From: Daphnia carinata
Lineage: Eukaryota; Arthropoda; Branchiopoda; Diplostraca; Daphniidae
Direction of reading: 5' to 3'
Length of the DNA stretch: 64,000 nucleotides
NCBI RefSeq assembly: GCF_022539665.2
Contig: NC_081340.1
Coordinates: forward strand, 4,092,001-4,156,000
Every line of letters begins with the position of its first letter. Positions within the stretch are counted from its first letter, which is position 1. Under the pieces are notes generated by a model, which was not told the origin of the DNA, did not search any database, and saw only the letters and a program-made list of their open reading frames with translations. The position numbers and the translations under genes were made by a program. Positions 35,601-49,500 of the stretch are shown here, piece after piece.

Positions 35601-38600
35601 TCCCCTTTGAAGGTAGTTGAAATGAAAAGAAAAGTAAAACTGGTATCCTTCTTTCTAGTAGACTTATTGCCGTACGAATTGGTTGCGCTCGTTTAGCTTG
35701 AGATTCGTTCCGTCTTAACGGGAGACAGCAATCCCTTGTGACCTTTCCAGACAAAAAGAAGAAGATTGTTTCCCACCTGGTATTCACAATGTCTCTCAGA
35801 AGCCAATCTGATAATCATAGGAATTTTAAAATCATCCCAGGATTCACCAAATAGAGCGGCATTGTACCGTATGGCACAAACGAGCCTCATCGTAAGGTCG
35901 TTGCCTCTTGTTTGTTTGTTTACCCCGACTGTTGTTATCCCCGAAAATTAAAGATGACAGCTGAAGGTCGTTTATCGTCACAAGTGGCCAGCAAAAGCAA
36001 AGTAGCAGCTTGCGAAAACTACCGGTTCAATATGCCGAGAAGAGGGATGCTTCACAAATGGTGGGTTATACGGATGTTGCTGAATGTCAAAAACTAAAGG
36101 CACAGTTTGCATAAAACGGAATAACAGTACAGTGCACGTCAGAAACCTTTAAAAAGGAGGCCGCTGATTTGTTCTCTTGCAGTTTTAAAGCCGTCATGCA
36201 GGTTTTGAATAAAAATTGAAAACATAACGGTTCTAGTTCCGGAATAGAACGGACCATTTCGTAAGTCCAAATTATACGCACGAACTAGAGAAAGAAAAGA
36301 CAAATGATATGGCTGGAGTAGTCAAAAAGGAACTGACAAGAGGCATGTAAAAAAACACAACCGGAAACTGAAGGGAAGCCAAGGTGGGCTAAATTGTCTG
36401 TGGCAAATCATCCGGCTGAGTAGTCAATCAGTAGCTCCAGTAGCGCATATATAGATCAAAGATGGGCCCTCAAACACTGGTGAAATGGTTTTCAAAGTTT
36501 AAATAGAGAAGGGGTGGGTTGATGATTTGTCTTTTGTTCCTCAAACTCTTTAAGCGGCTTATCAGTTGAATGTCTAGGGCGAGTCGGCGGTTGCTTCTCA
36601 TTGAATGGAATCGGAAGAAGAATGAGACCATTTGCGATCCATTCACTACCGAAAAGTCAAGTGTGTCTTTTATCTCAAAGGTGTTCTGGTGCTAACCCAT
36701 CGAAAATGGCCGACCTTTTCGTGTTGAATGCCATTTCTTTCTACTGCGCATCTCCGACTCTATCCTCCCCTTACAGACAGTGCCTGTATATATCCTCTGT
36801 TGTTCCCAATATGCACAAGCTCTTTATTTATTCTTTTCTTCTTGCGGCGAGACAAGTCAGCAGCACTAGCGCAGATAATTTCATCAGCAATTATCCACTT
36901 AGAAAAGAGCGAGAAGAAAAGGAGAGGCTAACCTGGAGCACCGACACGGCAGCCATGTTCTCTTCTTCCCTATACTTCTATTAGGTGAAACTCGGACTTT
37001 TCCCTGGATAAGAGAAAGAAAAAAGGAATTGTGTGTGGCTAGTGGGGTGGCAAATAAGTGTTCCAGTCGCACATCTCAAAGCCTCCACCTGGCGTGTGCA
37101 ATTGCGGTTGCCCTAGTTCTAGCAGACGTGTGTTCTGTTATGTTTTTACACGATCCTCCGAGGTTTTCTCTTCGTTAAGATATTCGCGTATCTGAGAATT
37201 GGGGAAGACTCCTGTTATACAGTGGGCGGGGAATTTTCAATGCATGTTAATTTTATGTTGCAATAACCTGCAATCTTTTTCCTACAAAAATATCTAAATG
37301 ATCTAACTGAAATGCGGATAGGATGTAAAAAACCACCCACGGGCATCACTTTGGATTTAACGCCCCAAAAAAGGTTTTCCCTGTGTGGCCTAGTTCCATT
37401 TCGAATGGGTTTTAATTTTGCTTAGCACAATTGTTTTTCCACTGAAATATTCGGCAAAGCACTTGAAATCGTAAAAGTCTGTGTCCCGTTAGATGCGCAG
37501 AAACAACTACTGATGCCCTATTGCCTTAAATCTGAAAAGCTACGGATCCCCTATTACGAAAACTGCAAAAACGAGATCGTGTTAGTGCAAAAAAAAACAT
37601 GGAAAAACAACAACGAACGACCACAGATAGTTGGCATTGACATTTTAATCAAAGGAAATCGGTGGTTGTGAACCACAAAGACGCTCAAGTGGACTTCTTC
37701 CGGCGGAGTAGGGTGTCATGCGTATCAGTGACAAGCTTACGGACGTGTGTTCATCATCACCCTCACGTCTTGGCGTCACTCTTGTGAACACACAGGCCTG
37801 TCTACATGTTCATCAACACGAAAGGCGAAACTTGCAACTGCGGTTAGAAAGAGGGTTCCCTCTTTGTCTTACCACGTGAGATGGTAATCAAGGCTGTTAG
37901 AACCACGTTATTAACAAGAAAGGCAATCATAGTTGCCTTTGTTTAGTTCCGCTTCCTTCCTTCGCTAGACTGAAAATGAGCGACTGGTAATAAGAAGATA
38001 GAGATCAAAAAGTAAAAACAAAAAAAGGAAATACCGGAGGAGTGCACAAACCACCAACAAGTTGAATCTGATGACAAAGGTCGATGTAACACGAGATGAC
38101 TGAGAGTCGTGCACGATTTTCATGTGGTTTCCACTGAGTTATGCCAAGTTCCAGCCACTCATTTAACTTCTATTCCATACGCTCCCCTTTTTCTGCATTT
38201 TATGTTGATCTGTTGTTAGGAATATCTTTCTCTTGAAAAGAGAGTTAACCACAAAGTCCAGACGAAACGGGATTGAATTACGTTGAACGCGACAGGAAAG
38301 TTGAAACCAATCGGTTGGACCAACAAAAATAAAAACAAAAAAAGGGGAACCATTTCACCCATTTCGTTCTTTAAAGTTCACGTGATGTAGTGGATTCGAG
38401 TTACAACATTTTTGTTTTTTGAATAATTAATAAAGACGAATTGCTTTAGTTTGCGTTGTCTTCTTTCGTTTCGAAAATTCCTTATTGATTTTTCAGTTCT
38501 CTTGGCCATCGAATGAAGTAGATCAGATGCTCCTCTATGTTGTGGTAGCAATTGCCGTTCCAGTCGTTGGTGGCAGAGTCTCTAATGGCCGGGCTCAGAC

Positions 38601-41600
38601 GAAGAAGGTCCCCATTTAACATGCGCTGTTTCCCTTTTGTTCTCAACCAAAATGGGCAATTAGGTGTGACAATATTTTGCATAAATGGTTTACCGCTGGC
38701 CAGAGTATGGTAGTCAAAGCGATGGATGCCTTTTCAAAGAAGACGGTAGCCTCTTTGGTATGCTAATGAAGGACCACAGGTGAGCTATTGGCTGTGATTT
38801 ACGAGTTTCATCGGTTTTGGTTCGATATCGCCTCCGAATTTTAAGGTAATGAAATTCCTCCCACAAGAACGGCGGTCTTTTCAGGTCGTATTCTCTTAAA
38901 CGTTGAAGTGAGATTGGAGGTTAACAAGCTGTTGGACAATTGGTTCGGCTACATATCCGTACAAGGTATCATGTCGAGGTTTTGCTGCAAATTGACTTCT
39001 GTGTGAGGTCTCTCTTTTGTTTTTTTACTAGCGTTTGCTTGTTTTCCATGGCTGTTTAACCTTAACACAAAGCTTTTGTTCTGCACAAGACATTCGAATG
39101 CAAATGAGCCTTCCGTTTTCACTGTTGGATATCTTGTTTTCTTCGACCTCTCAAATAATCGAAAAAAAAACGTTATAAGGAGAAACAGATTCAAATTTGC
39201 TACCACTGCGTTTCATTTGTTATTGATGAATAACTTGAAGGAAGTGGTGCAATTCTTTCGCCGGGCAACGTATGGACAGTTTACGGGACACGACGCACAT
39301 AATTACGGAATAAAATTGGCATAAGGATCTTTTCTAAGAAAACCCACCGAAAGAATCGGTACGTTTGAAACAAAAGAAGTTATTGACGCACCGAAAAAAG
39401 CAGCAATAAAAAAGGCAAAAAATAAGGCGGGTCTCTCAAATTCTCCTCCTCATCCCCCCCCCCCCCACAAAAAACTATTCCAGCTATGGACCAAAACGCA
39501 AAATAAGGACCTATAATTGTTTTTACCTTTGCCTCATTTGTTTAATGACCCAAGCTGCCGGTCGAGCCCACCTTTTCTACCGTTGTGTTTGTGGATTTCT
39601 TTAAGGATCGAGGTGTGTGGCCCACTCTGTCGTGAGTTTCTTCTCGCTCTAAGAATAACTGTCAGGCCATTTTCTTTCGTAACCTTTCGGAACTATTTCA
39701 CGTTTCTTTTTCCGTCTTGGTTTTATCTCTTTTTTTCAGGTAAAAAATCGTGTATCAAGCCTCGGTCTTGCTCCATAGTTTTTCTAGGACGGCCAGAGTG
39801 GGATGACGAACACAAACCGCTGGGAAAGAAACCCGGTACCGTTTAAAGAAAATCGATTATCGTGTACTTTTAAAGCCGAAAGTTCGCCGTGTTGCGTGTT
39901 TACTTTTCTTGCGGTCATCGTGTTCACTTGGAACGGGATCACCGAGGGTCATATCTTTTGATGAAATTTAATCAAAACCAATACCGAACCTTGCATTATC
40001 TTTTGATAGTCAGGCCGACAGTGAGGCTATCACTAGCGCTATTACACTAAGAGGTTACCTGTCTTATTATCTAAGTCAAGACTTGTATGTTTTATTTGTT
40101 TAAACAGGCTTTAATAAAAAATTTCTTTTATGAATTTTCGGGATTGGTTATGGATTGCGTGTAAAGCTGCCATAAGCCTCTGCCGTGTGAAGCTTATTTA
40201 CACACAGAAAAACCTACAAACACTCACCGTATAGAGGCGGTGACCGTGTTAATCAAACCGATTCGGCTTCGAATCGCACTGTGTAATTTGAAGCAGAAAC
40301 CGCGCTCACATCACAGAACACTTGAGATTTTTATTCTTCCCGGTTAATTAGTTGATGGGGCAGTACGGAATTTTAAAAAAGGGTGGAAGTCTAAGGACGG
40401 ACAGAGGGAAATTCGCTACGGTCTAAAGATATATACAATAGCGGAGAATCACTTTACGAATGTTGGTAGGGTCATACAACTATTCTGTGAAATAAACTCA
40501 ATGGGATTTATGAAAGACCTTGTCGACTAACGTTCGAAAATCAAAGAGTTTAAAAAATACAAAGAAAGATTGAAAGATGCGTGTTTGATGGCTGTGAAAG
40601 TGATTCGACTTGGGGAGTAAGTTCACCTTTTGTTTTTTCCTGCTACGCTTTATTTTGCTTCGCTAGTTTTACTGCTGTTTGCGGTTTTTTTCGGAGGATC
40701 GTCCTCCGCAGTGTAGCAGGTCAAGCTCATCGGGGGGTTTGCGCAATTGCTTGTTCGCCTTTTTGCCTCTGTATTCTGTTGTTTTTGTTTTTATTACACT
40801 CTGTTCTTTAGACATACTATCTTTTATGTTTAAAAAAGAATGGCTACCGAAACGAGCCGCCTTACGAAAGCCGACAATCATAACTGAATCATTTTCAAGC
40901 TGCTTTTATTCCCCCGAAAAAAATAAGATATTGTGCAAAACGTTGCGGTTTAATCGCCGGACAAAAGTGATTTGAGAATAGGGAGGAGACGCTTACCTTA
41001 TTGTTGTCATAAACCGTTATTTTTTCGAATCATCCAGCTGGCTTAGCGGACTGTTGTTGGCTTTGCAGATTGTCCGGTAATCATCGACTTTGTATTGGAC
41101 CGAGTAGATTGTTGCTCCTTCTTTCCAAGACAATGTGACGGCGGAGGAGGCTGCTCCTGGCAAAACTGTACAAAGAAGACAACAGTCAGAATGGCATAGA
41201 CATTAAATTGGCTTGCAAACTGGACCTTGTCCAACTGTCTGCGTTATGATTGCATTGCATTTTGATTGCGTGTTTCTTTGCAAAATAGCTGGTTTACCCA
41301 TTTGTCTTGTCTGATCTTTTGCTAGTGAAAAAAGAGAAAAAACAGGAGACCCAATGGACCTAGACAGGTTGCCTCCCCTTTTTTGTGCCAATCTTCCAGC
41401 TATGCTCCGTTGCATCCACCCGGACCCTGCAGCGTACGCGCAGCCAATTTAGCAATTAAATGTCAAAGAGAGGGGAGAACGAAGCGAGCCATGGTTTTCT
41501 TCCTCGTCTTCTCTCATAACAGGTTACACATAATAGTCTTTGACAAACTGCAGGTTCGTGTTCGGTCTATTTGCAATTCAACAATGCAGAGTGAAAGCGG

Positions 41601-42420
41601 ATAACTTGAACTCGAGATCTCTATCATAAACTTAAAATCGTTTTTCTTGTGGCATAAAAGATGGGAAGAAATACGATCAGGATGGCCCTTTACTTGCAAG
41701 TAGGGGAACTATTGGCGGTCACAAGCAACGTATGCCCTGCTCTGTGATTCGAATAGAATATTAGAAGTAAGGAAAAAGCAGCTTGTTCCCATCTTTCAGC
41801 TTTATTTTTTACCACTCCACCCATGTGGTCTTCTTGATCTTGTAATAACGATGCATTGTTGAAGTCTATGGCTTACAGCCCCCAATAACTCATCTCCAAT
41901 CGAACTTGCTGAATGAGCGTCTTCTTGTAATATGCGATTGTAACAAACAAAGTTTCCACTCCACTTATGGCTGCGCATTTATCGCATTAAAGGCAAACTC
42001 TTCTCATTTTATGGCTCGCGTTGTGTCTTCTTCCTATTTACAGTCTAAGCAGATGATTAGAATTGGAAAAGAGAAAGTGAATTCAGATATTCTTGGTCTT
42101 TTTGTTGCCGAAAGATAGATACCCCTCAGTATAATTTTGTGCTTTTCAAGACAACAACTGGCTTGTATGAAAATCGTTTCCTGTTTCACTTTTACTCAAA
42201 ACTTTCAATCGTGAGAATCCGTAAATGAAGAAGAAAAAGGACAAAACCATCATCATCGATTGTTTGCCTTTCGAGTTGGCTTTGGGTCAAAGGTCTTTTA
42301 CATGGAGAGTTTATGCGTGTAAGCCCCCTATGCGTGACTATGCGTTCTATTGAGATTTATTCTTTTAAAACACACAGGTAAATAAAAACACGAAAGAGGC
42401 AATCATTGAAGGTTGTTGGT
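29690..42420. other. Gene-poor region, part 2
   Basis: About 12.7 kb with no recognisable exon on either strand. Frames of up to 127 codons (for example 36601-36984) lack domain signatures and usually overlap equally long frames on the other strand. Visible items are a 13-C run at 39454-39466, a 7-bp perfect hairpin CGGAGGATCGTCCTCCG near 40695-40711, and a 9-bp inverted pair GTGTGTTCA/TGAACACAC around 37745-37791. It probably belongs to the regulatory surroundings of the atonal-family gene. Confidence 0.4.
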
Positions 42421-42474
42421 GAAACTATTAAGCATCTTCGTCAGCAATATGTTAAGGCAGGGCTGCAGCATCAG

Positions 42475-42776
42475 CAGCTGAAGGAGCGAGCCGGAACCGG
42501 CAAGTGTGGGAAAGCCAATCGTTTAAATTTCAACGATTATGAGCGAACATATCTTTACTGACAAGACTTATTTTTTCCGGCAAGGGTTGCGTGCAATAAA
42601 TGTCCGAAAGCAACAATCGAATCTTATGGAGGAGTTCAAGAGGTGTGAAAGGGGTCGGGTTCGTTATTTACCTGAGATACGTAGCCTCTCGAATAGCTTC
42701 CAATCTATGTCGGACTCGGTCGATGTTGCACACTACACACATGTGATTTTCTTTCTCCCAACAACACCTTCCCACG
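42475..42776. promoter_or_regulatory. Candidate E-box and Su(H) site cluster
   Basis: The E-box CAGCTG (42475-42480) lies 24 bases from TGTGGGAA (42505-42512). A second site, CGTGGGAA on the minus strand (42769-42776), lies downstream, with a CATGTG E-box near 42740. Both 8-mers fit the Su(H)/CSL consensus YGTGDGAA. Such pairs occur in Notch and proneural target enhancers. The cluster is about 8 kb 3' of the atonal-family gene. Short motifs are common by chance. Confidence 0.2.
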
Positions 42777-45700
42777 GCGTTCTTCGATAGATTTGTTACG
42801 TCAAAGTTCGACGATTCAAGGTACGGTGATAGAAGAGCTCGAGGTATCACTCACAGACCTCTGCAAGTCCTAACAAAACACGCGAAAGTTAAGTCTTTTG
42901 TTTAGATACACAACACTCAACATGTGCAACCATCATTGTACGCAAACGACCCCTTTAATTGGTCTAAAATAACTGTGGATAAACACTGGAGGAATTCCTG
43001 TTTAGCTGTGTGGCACAATGTTAAGTGTTTTTTTTCTTGTTTCTATTCGTCTCTTTAAAACATGTTTCTTCCCTAAATCGATCTTTTTGCGGCAGGTTAT
43101 TTTTTTGTGGAATGCTAACTGGAAACGGTATGCTTGCCACGCGCGCTCCGTCGAAGATGTTATTTATGGCTTATCGTCCGAGATTTAAATGAATGCGTAT
43201 GTAATAACATAAAAGACGGAATGAAAATAGCCATTGAAAATGTCGGTGTTTCTCCTTTTTGCGATAGATTTCTTTTTTGTTTCCAGTTAGTTTGACCAAA
43301 TATGAACCGCGGGTGGTTATATCTATTCCCTTGTTATATTGGCAAGAAGGAAAGGGCAAGGATTTTTTTCTCTCTCTCTGAGGCTGACGATTGCGGTCCT
43401 TTTTTTCCTTGTGTACCTTACCTCTCCCCTTCAAAAAGCAATTATCCTAACATCGGCATTTTTGCTTTTGTCTCAGCCTCTTCTTTTCCATTTTTCTTTC
43501 TATTACTTTCGGCGTTTGCTTTTTTTTTGCTTTCCTTTTACTTACGTCATTCTTTTTAACACCACTGTTATTAATGACTGACCCGTTTCGCTAGTACACT
43601 TTCATATACCTTTCCCTTCCATCGATTAGTACCGATCAATGAAAGAATTCTACGAAAATGGAGAAATTATAGAACTGGATAGCTCGGCAATCACCTCTCA
43701 CTTCGATAAAAACGATTGTTCTATCAAAAAAGCAAAATGATTTGGTGAACGCATCTTCCGGACAGGAAGTGAAAGACCTTCGCAGGATGGGTTGATCTTT
43801 CTTCGCAGCCTCCACCCCTAAACATCCTAAACATGAGCACACGGCTATGGCGCGATGTAATGGCATTATGTAGGGCCTTTTTCAGAGGGAGTTCTGGGAC
43901 GGATAAGAAAAACGACGAACTATGTCTAAGCGATAAATCCACCCCCTTCTATGCACCTTTGGTGCTGATCAGTTACTCTCTTTCTTTTCGTATAAACTGT
44001 CTTACCGAAGGTGTTAAACAGACCGCCCAATATCCCCGCAAAGAAATAGAATCAGAAAAGGAAAATCGATGCCGACACCAACTTTGGATTGTAACCGACT
44101 GGATTTGGCTGGAAGAAGAAAGGTTAATGGCTTCGGTTGGATGAACTGCTTGGAAAAAGAAAGAGCAATTTGCATGCAATAGTGGCACATTGGGCTATTC
44201 GATCCAGCGTTCGCGGGCGGATCGGACTGATATTGGGCGTTGGGGCGGAGACGCCGGATGCGTCCTTTTTTTTTGTTGCTCAAGAAAAAGAGGTGGAATA
44301 GGAACACCGCCCTCGGAAAGCTCCTTGCCACAAAGCAAGTAACATTGCCGAGTATAGTGTTGCGGCCCACGATCCATTGAAACAAAACTGACTGCAAAAG
44401 TCTCGCATCTGTTTAAAATAAATGAAATCTCCTCCTCCGAGACTACATTACGTTCGATTCTGTTTGATTCAGTCTATCTACCTTCTATGTTTTTTCACTA
44501 CGTTAGGCGGGATCTTTCTGCGTCTTCGGCGCTAAGGAGGAAACGAAAGAACGAGAGGCGGATAGATCTCCGCCTGGTGTTAGATCACACCATCGCAGCT
44601 CATTAAAAGTTCTTCTTCAATATGCAAAAGGAGTTCATTTTCATCAGGAGATCAGGAAGCAGAGGCGGTTTGTTACGAAAACAATCCTCCTTCGAATCGT
44701 ATCGATGCGGAAGGCCTCATCACGCAGTCCCACCTCTTCTCCTCCCCACAGCTTGTACCTCCATTCTATCCCAATTCGAATTTTTCATTTTACTTATAAT
44801 AAAAGATTAATTAAAGTTAATGTATCTTACTTCAAACGGATTCCTTGCTTCGCATTCGGGAGCGACTCCAACATGTAAACGTAAACGCCACGAAGAAAAG
44901 CGCACGTATTGCACGATTGGTTGTTACGCAATTGAGTCGGGTGTTAAGTAACACACTATAATTATTTGTCATCATTGCATTAGGCTGCCAACATGAAAAA
45001 AGAATGAAAGGGGATTCCCAGTACCCCGCACGAGTGGCTAGTCACGATGCCGCCGTCGCCGCGTCTGTCTGATGGGTCTCGTCATTATCTGATTGCGACA
45101 CGACAAGGTCGCCCGCCTACCTTGAAAATTTCTCAGTTTCTTCACTCGTTAAGAAAACAATCGTTTCTCGGTAAAAATGATTAGGTAACAAGAAAAAAAA
45201 CAACAGAAAAATAATAAGAACACGAACGGTACCGACATAAAGAAGAAAAGGAAAAAAATTGTCGGTCGTTTTTGTTTTCTTGACTAATAATTTGGAGGCA
45301 AAGACCACACACCAACGACGGCGACGATTATTTGTGTGTGTATAGTCTGTCTACCGATACCGCCTACTAATGTGCCCGTCTTCCCATAAACGAAACGAGT
45401 GTGAAAGTTTATCCGCGCACGTCAAAGGGCTTCTTCTACGCTGTCAGCCACAGTTTTTTAATTTTTGAAGAAGGACAATGTGAAAATGAAGAAGGTTCGA
45501 CTCCTCATTGAGCCTAGAAAAAGAGAGAGAGAGATGATGAGGAGTATGCCTCATTTGGATATGACAACCATCAAAACTGGATGGTCCTATGGTCGCCATT
45601 GACGGCCGGGCATAGAGAGGAAAATCAGGCCCTTTTTTCCCCTTATTTTGTTCTATTGACCTTTCACCTGTTGATTACAAAGGACAAGCGGAGGATGAAA

Positions 45701-46340
45701 AACCTGGCGCCACAGTGGGCAGCTTTACACCCCCCCCCCCTCCAACCTGTGCCCTCCCATTCTTGACCCAATAATTTTTGTGCTAACCGAAAAGTCTTCA
45801 AGAGATTTGAAGAAAGATGGGTGGTTCCTTGGTGCCATCACGGGACGAGACGATGACAATTGAAGAGTCGGCGAAAGGCCCACAAATGAATGGCTAGGAA
45901 TCTTGCGATAAAAACCGCATGACTGTCAAACGCAAAATAAAAATCACAGAAAAATAAGAACTTTGCTTCAAACCAAATCCCCCCGAAAAATAATGTCACG
46001 TGGATTGGCACATGAAGCGAATGCAATCAACTTTAGATCGATTACATTTTTAATCAATTTTCAAGTAACCCTCTCAAGCAATTCACAGTGGCAACACTAC
46101 ACGACGTATGGCAAAAAATAGCAAATGATGAATCTTATACCAGTGTCAAGACAACTAAGAATCGCCTTAATAGCATTTAAATGCAACCGCATTAAAGTGT
46201 AGGTGGGCTTCAACTCTAACAGTTCCACATTTCCCTAATTTTTCATTTGAATTCTTTAATTCGTTTCGCTTTCCTTTTACGCTATTGCTTCTTACCTTTT
46301 CTTCAATAGCCCAGTTTCTTGGACTGCACGCCCCTCCTGA
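42777..46340. other. Gene-poor region, part 3
   Basis: About 3.6 kb with no supported gene. An 11-C run lies at 45730-45740. A perfect B-box match GGTTCGACTCC near 45494 has no matching A box and is not a tRNA. Confidence 0.4.
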
Positions 46341-46354
46341 TGACGCGGAAGTCC

Positions 46355-46500
46355 AACGTAGCTCCGTGGGGCGCCTTTACGTAAGCGAGCTCAACACGTA
46401 ATTGGTACGCACATATAGGGTCGGTTCAATTCCAAGAAAGTAGGTGGAGATATAAAATAGTCCGAAAGTGAATCGATGGGGGGTTCTAATCCCGACCGGG
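46355..46500 (+). repeat. tRNA-derived SINE-like sequence
   Basis: An A-box match GTAGCTCCGTGGGGCG (46359-46374) is followed about 50 bases later by the B box CGGTTCAATTCC (46422-46433), and then a second B-like GGGTTCTAATCCC near 46481-46493. The spacing is too wide for a plain tRNA. It could be a SINE or a tandem of decayed tRNA pieces. It shows no body similarity to the 20.7-21.5 kb family. Confidence 0.4.
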
Positions 46501-49500
46501 GCAGACGTGTAGCGCCAACAGCTCGCGCTCCCGTGTAAAGACAATCGCTGTAATTATGTATCGTTTAAAAACCACCGATTTCAACGCACAGCCGGACGCA
46601 CTTTTCTTTCGAGGTTTCTCCCCTTTTTTCTTGGAATAGATTTTCAGAAAGCACACACGAGTCCTACAACACGTCAGCTTAGCCGCTTTGAAGTAACTAG
46701 TATAACACTTTCGCTTTTGTCCTGCTACGACACCGTCTTTTGTTTCGATCTATTTTTACCACGTTTAGAAAACCATACAGCCAATGAGCTGGTGATTATA
46801 ACAATGACAGGTAAAACAAAGAAAAAAAAAACATCTCCTTTCCCTCTCGAGAAAATAGCGTGCCCTTCCTCTAGACTTGATCACCTGACATTTTGCGAGG
46901 ATTAAAACAAAAAACTCTCGTCTGCCATGTTTTGCCGTATGAAATATAAAACCAAACTTAAGTTTTTGCATGCTAAATCCCCTGTTGTTTTGTTTGCGCA
47001 CACGAGATATGTGTATACATAAGCAGATGGAGGGGAAAAGTAAACAAGGAAGAAAACAAGCAAAGAGGTGTTTATCCCAGGTGTTAGTGTACGGTGATGA
47101 CACGGGGTCAGTGAAATAACACCAAAGAATACAAACACGCGCCGGTTATGCTTACCACAATCCCGAAACAAAATTATGTTTTGTTTATACGCAGTTTTTA
47201 GTGTCCAACATACGACCAGTGAAAACTGATGGTTTAAAACGATTACACGAAAGGGCGGCACATTTTGATCACGTCCCCCACATAACATCCCAATCAGTTT
47301 TAAAATTATCAAACCACTAGCTATAAAAAGAATGTGGGGTGGTAATCATAATACATGACACATGCGTTTGTGTGATGACGCATGCATATGTCTACACATA
47401 CCATCTCTTACGTAATCGTTTAGTTGATTCGGTGTCTTTGTTATTCGGTCTTGATAAGCGACAATGGGACAAAAAAACGAGGATGATGATAATGATGTCG
47501 GCAGTTAGAACATCAAGTATTATTACGGGTGCGGCAAAAGAGCAGCGTACGATGGCTGATACAAATCAGCTGTCGAATGCCGGTTGACACCTTCATTTGT
47601 GATGTTATTATTTTTCTTTGTCAGATAAACGTTGCGTGTCAGGAGGGGCCAAGTTTATTGTTATTCAACAGCTGGGCATACCTCTTCTTCTTCTTCCTTT
47701 GAAATTCCGCTCTGTTTTTTGTGTTTGACAACAACGAACAAGAACACATAATTCTGATTATTTAAAGAACGCAAATTACGTAAGAGTCTCTCGTAGAATA
47801 AATTAAAGATTGCCTTTCTCAAGTCCTTCGTTAATGCCACATGTAAATGTTAAAGCAATGTATTCATTAAATATAAATTCTCAGCAATCAAAGAGAAAAC
47901 ATCTGGACATACATAGAGAATAAAAGAGCACAAGCTTGTGTAAAAGAAATAGCTAATAATGCAGAATACCTGAGACCCAATGGCGCATTCAATTTGTTTG
48001 ATGGAGTCATCCAGTGATCGTTTCGCACTTTCATGCTCGAAAGTTTGCCATTGTTATTCTTCATCATCTCCCCCCCCCCCGCAATTCTTATTGCTGTTTC
48101 ATTCAGTTGTCCTCGTGTGAAAAAGAAAAAAAGCTTTTCACTTCAATACCACGTTTGTTTGACCCAAAATCAAGCGTGTAACAACGCCCTTCTGTATATA
48201 CACAACCATTTGAGGATGGCCGTTGTATTCAATTGTGTCTTGATCGTGGGCGGCGTCTGCTGAAGATGTCGAAAGACAAGGGTAAAAGAAAGATAGTACA
48301 AGGGCGGCTTTATATTTGTAAAGGTAAAAATCATCATAATTACCTCCATTGCTGAAGCCGCGCATTTTATATGGCCCGTCAATTGTATTTTTCTGTCGGC
48401 TTCTGCTTTCTTTGGCCCGTCTTTTTTTGCCCGCTATAATAGACTAGCAGGCAACTATACTACAGTATCAGCTCTATATACAGCATATATACAGTTTACG
48501 TTGTCTTCTATTGCGCCATGGTCTTCTGGGTCAATAAACTTATCAAAGAAAACTACACATGAACCAAGAGAAAGAAAAATGGGTCACACAACATGAAGAA
48601 TCAAGTGTCGAACGAAACGGCAAGTCCCGTTTGTTTTCCCTAAAAGATTGAATCCGTGTAACCGACTGTTTTTTTTATTACAACGCCATGTGTAAATCAT
48701 GTGACAATGACACCAAAGGTTCAGTAGGTCAATTGCGTCGATATTACGGTATATCTAGTCTAGAATAACCATCTGTCACACATCGGTACATTAATTGACA
48801 GGCCACCCGTGGCTTTGCGGGTACCTCAAATGTACCGTAGAAATCTCTGGGATTTAAAAACAAGTAAAAGAAGACCAACTATCAAGAAGGAGCCTTACAA
48901 TAGGCAAGGGCGAACTTGAAAATTTTAATTTGTTTTCGGTTGATAAGAGAAAAAATCAAAAGAAATAAATAGACCTTCTTTTGACACGGTTGTGATGAAC
49001 CGAAAGAGGCAAAGCTCTTTGATTGAGGTTTCACCGAATACGTGTAGAGGGAGACATCTTCACTAAGTCGTGTAATTCTTCTTTAAATTCATCACATCGG
49101 CATTTCGGGAATTGCTCTCAGCTGTACAGTTCTCACGAACTGTCGAGGAATTCGGCCTTACATTTCATCGAGAGTTTTCGTGTCAACTTATACGAAGCCT
49201 TTACTATACGACTTCCGAACAGTAAGCTGACAGGAGCTAGAGATCAACTGTTGTCACGTAAGTCTGTGTCGCTGAAGATTTCCTTAAATTTTCATATCAG
49301 GGGGGACGTGCTAGGTGCGTCAGTTGCCGGAGGTCAATCGGAATCAACAGGATGGACTGAAGCGTGCCAGCATTTTTTTTTATCCGCAAATTGCCGTCTG
49401 TTTTTTTGCCTGCCGTGTGTTATTATCTAACCGTTTGCAAGATGATGATAAAAAAATAGCTAAAACAAAGAGTAAGACGTCCTGAGGTGCCATCATGATT

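Noticed and set aside
45493-45505. Perfect B-box GGTTCGACTCC
   Set aside because: There is no A box or tRNA fold upstream, so it is a chance match.
49023-49430. 135-codon plus-strand frame
   Set aside because: It starts at TTG with no internal methionine, has mixed composition without a family signature, and shows no flanking promoter or splice evidence.
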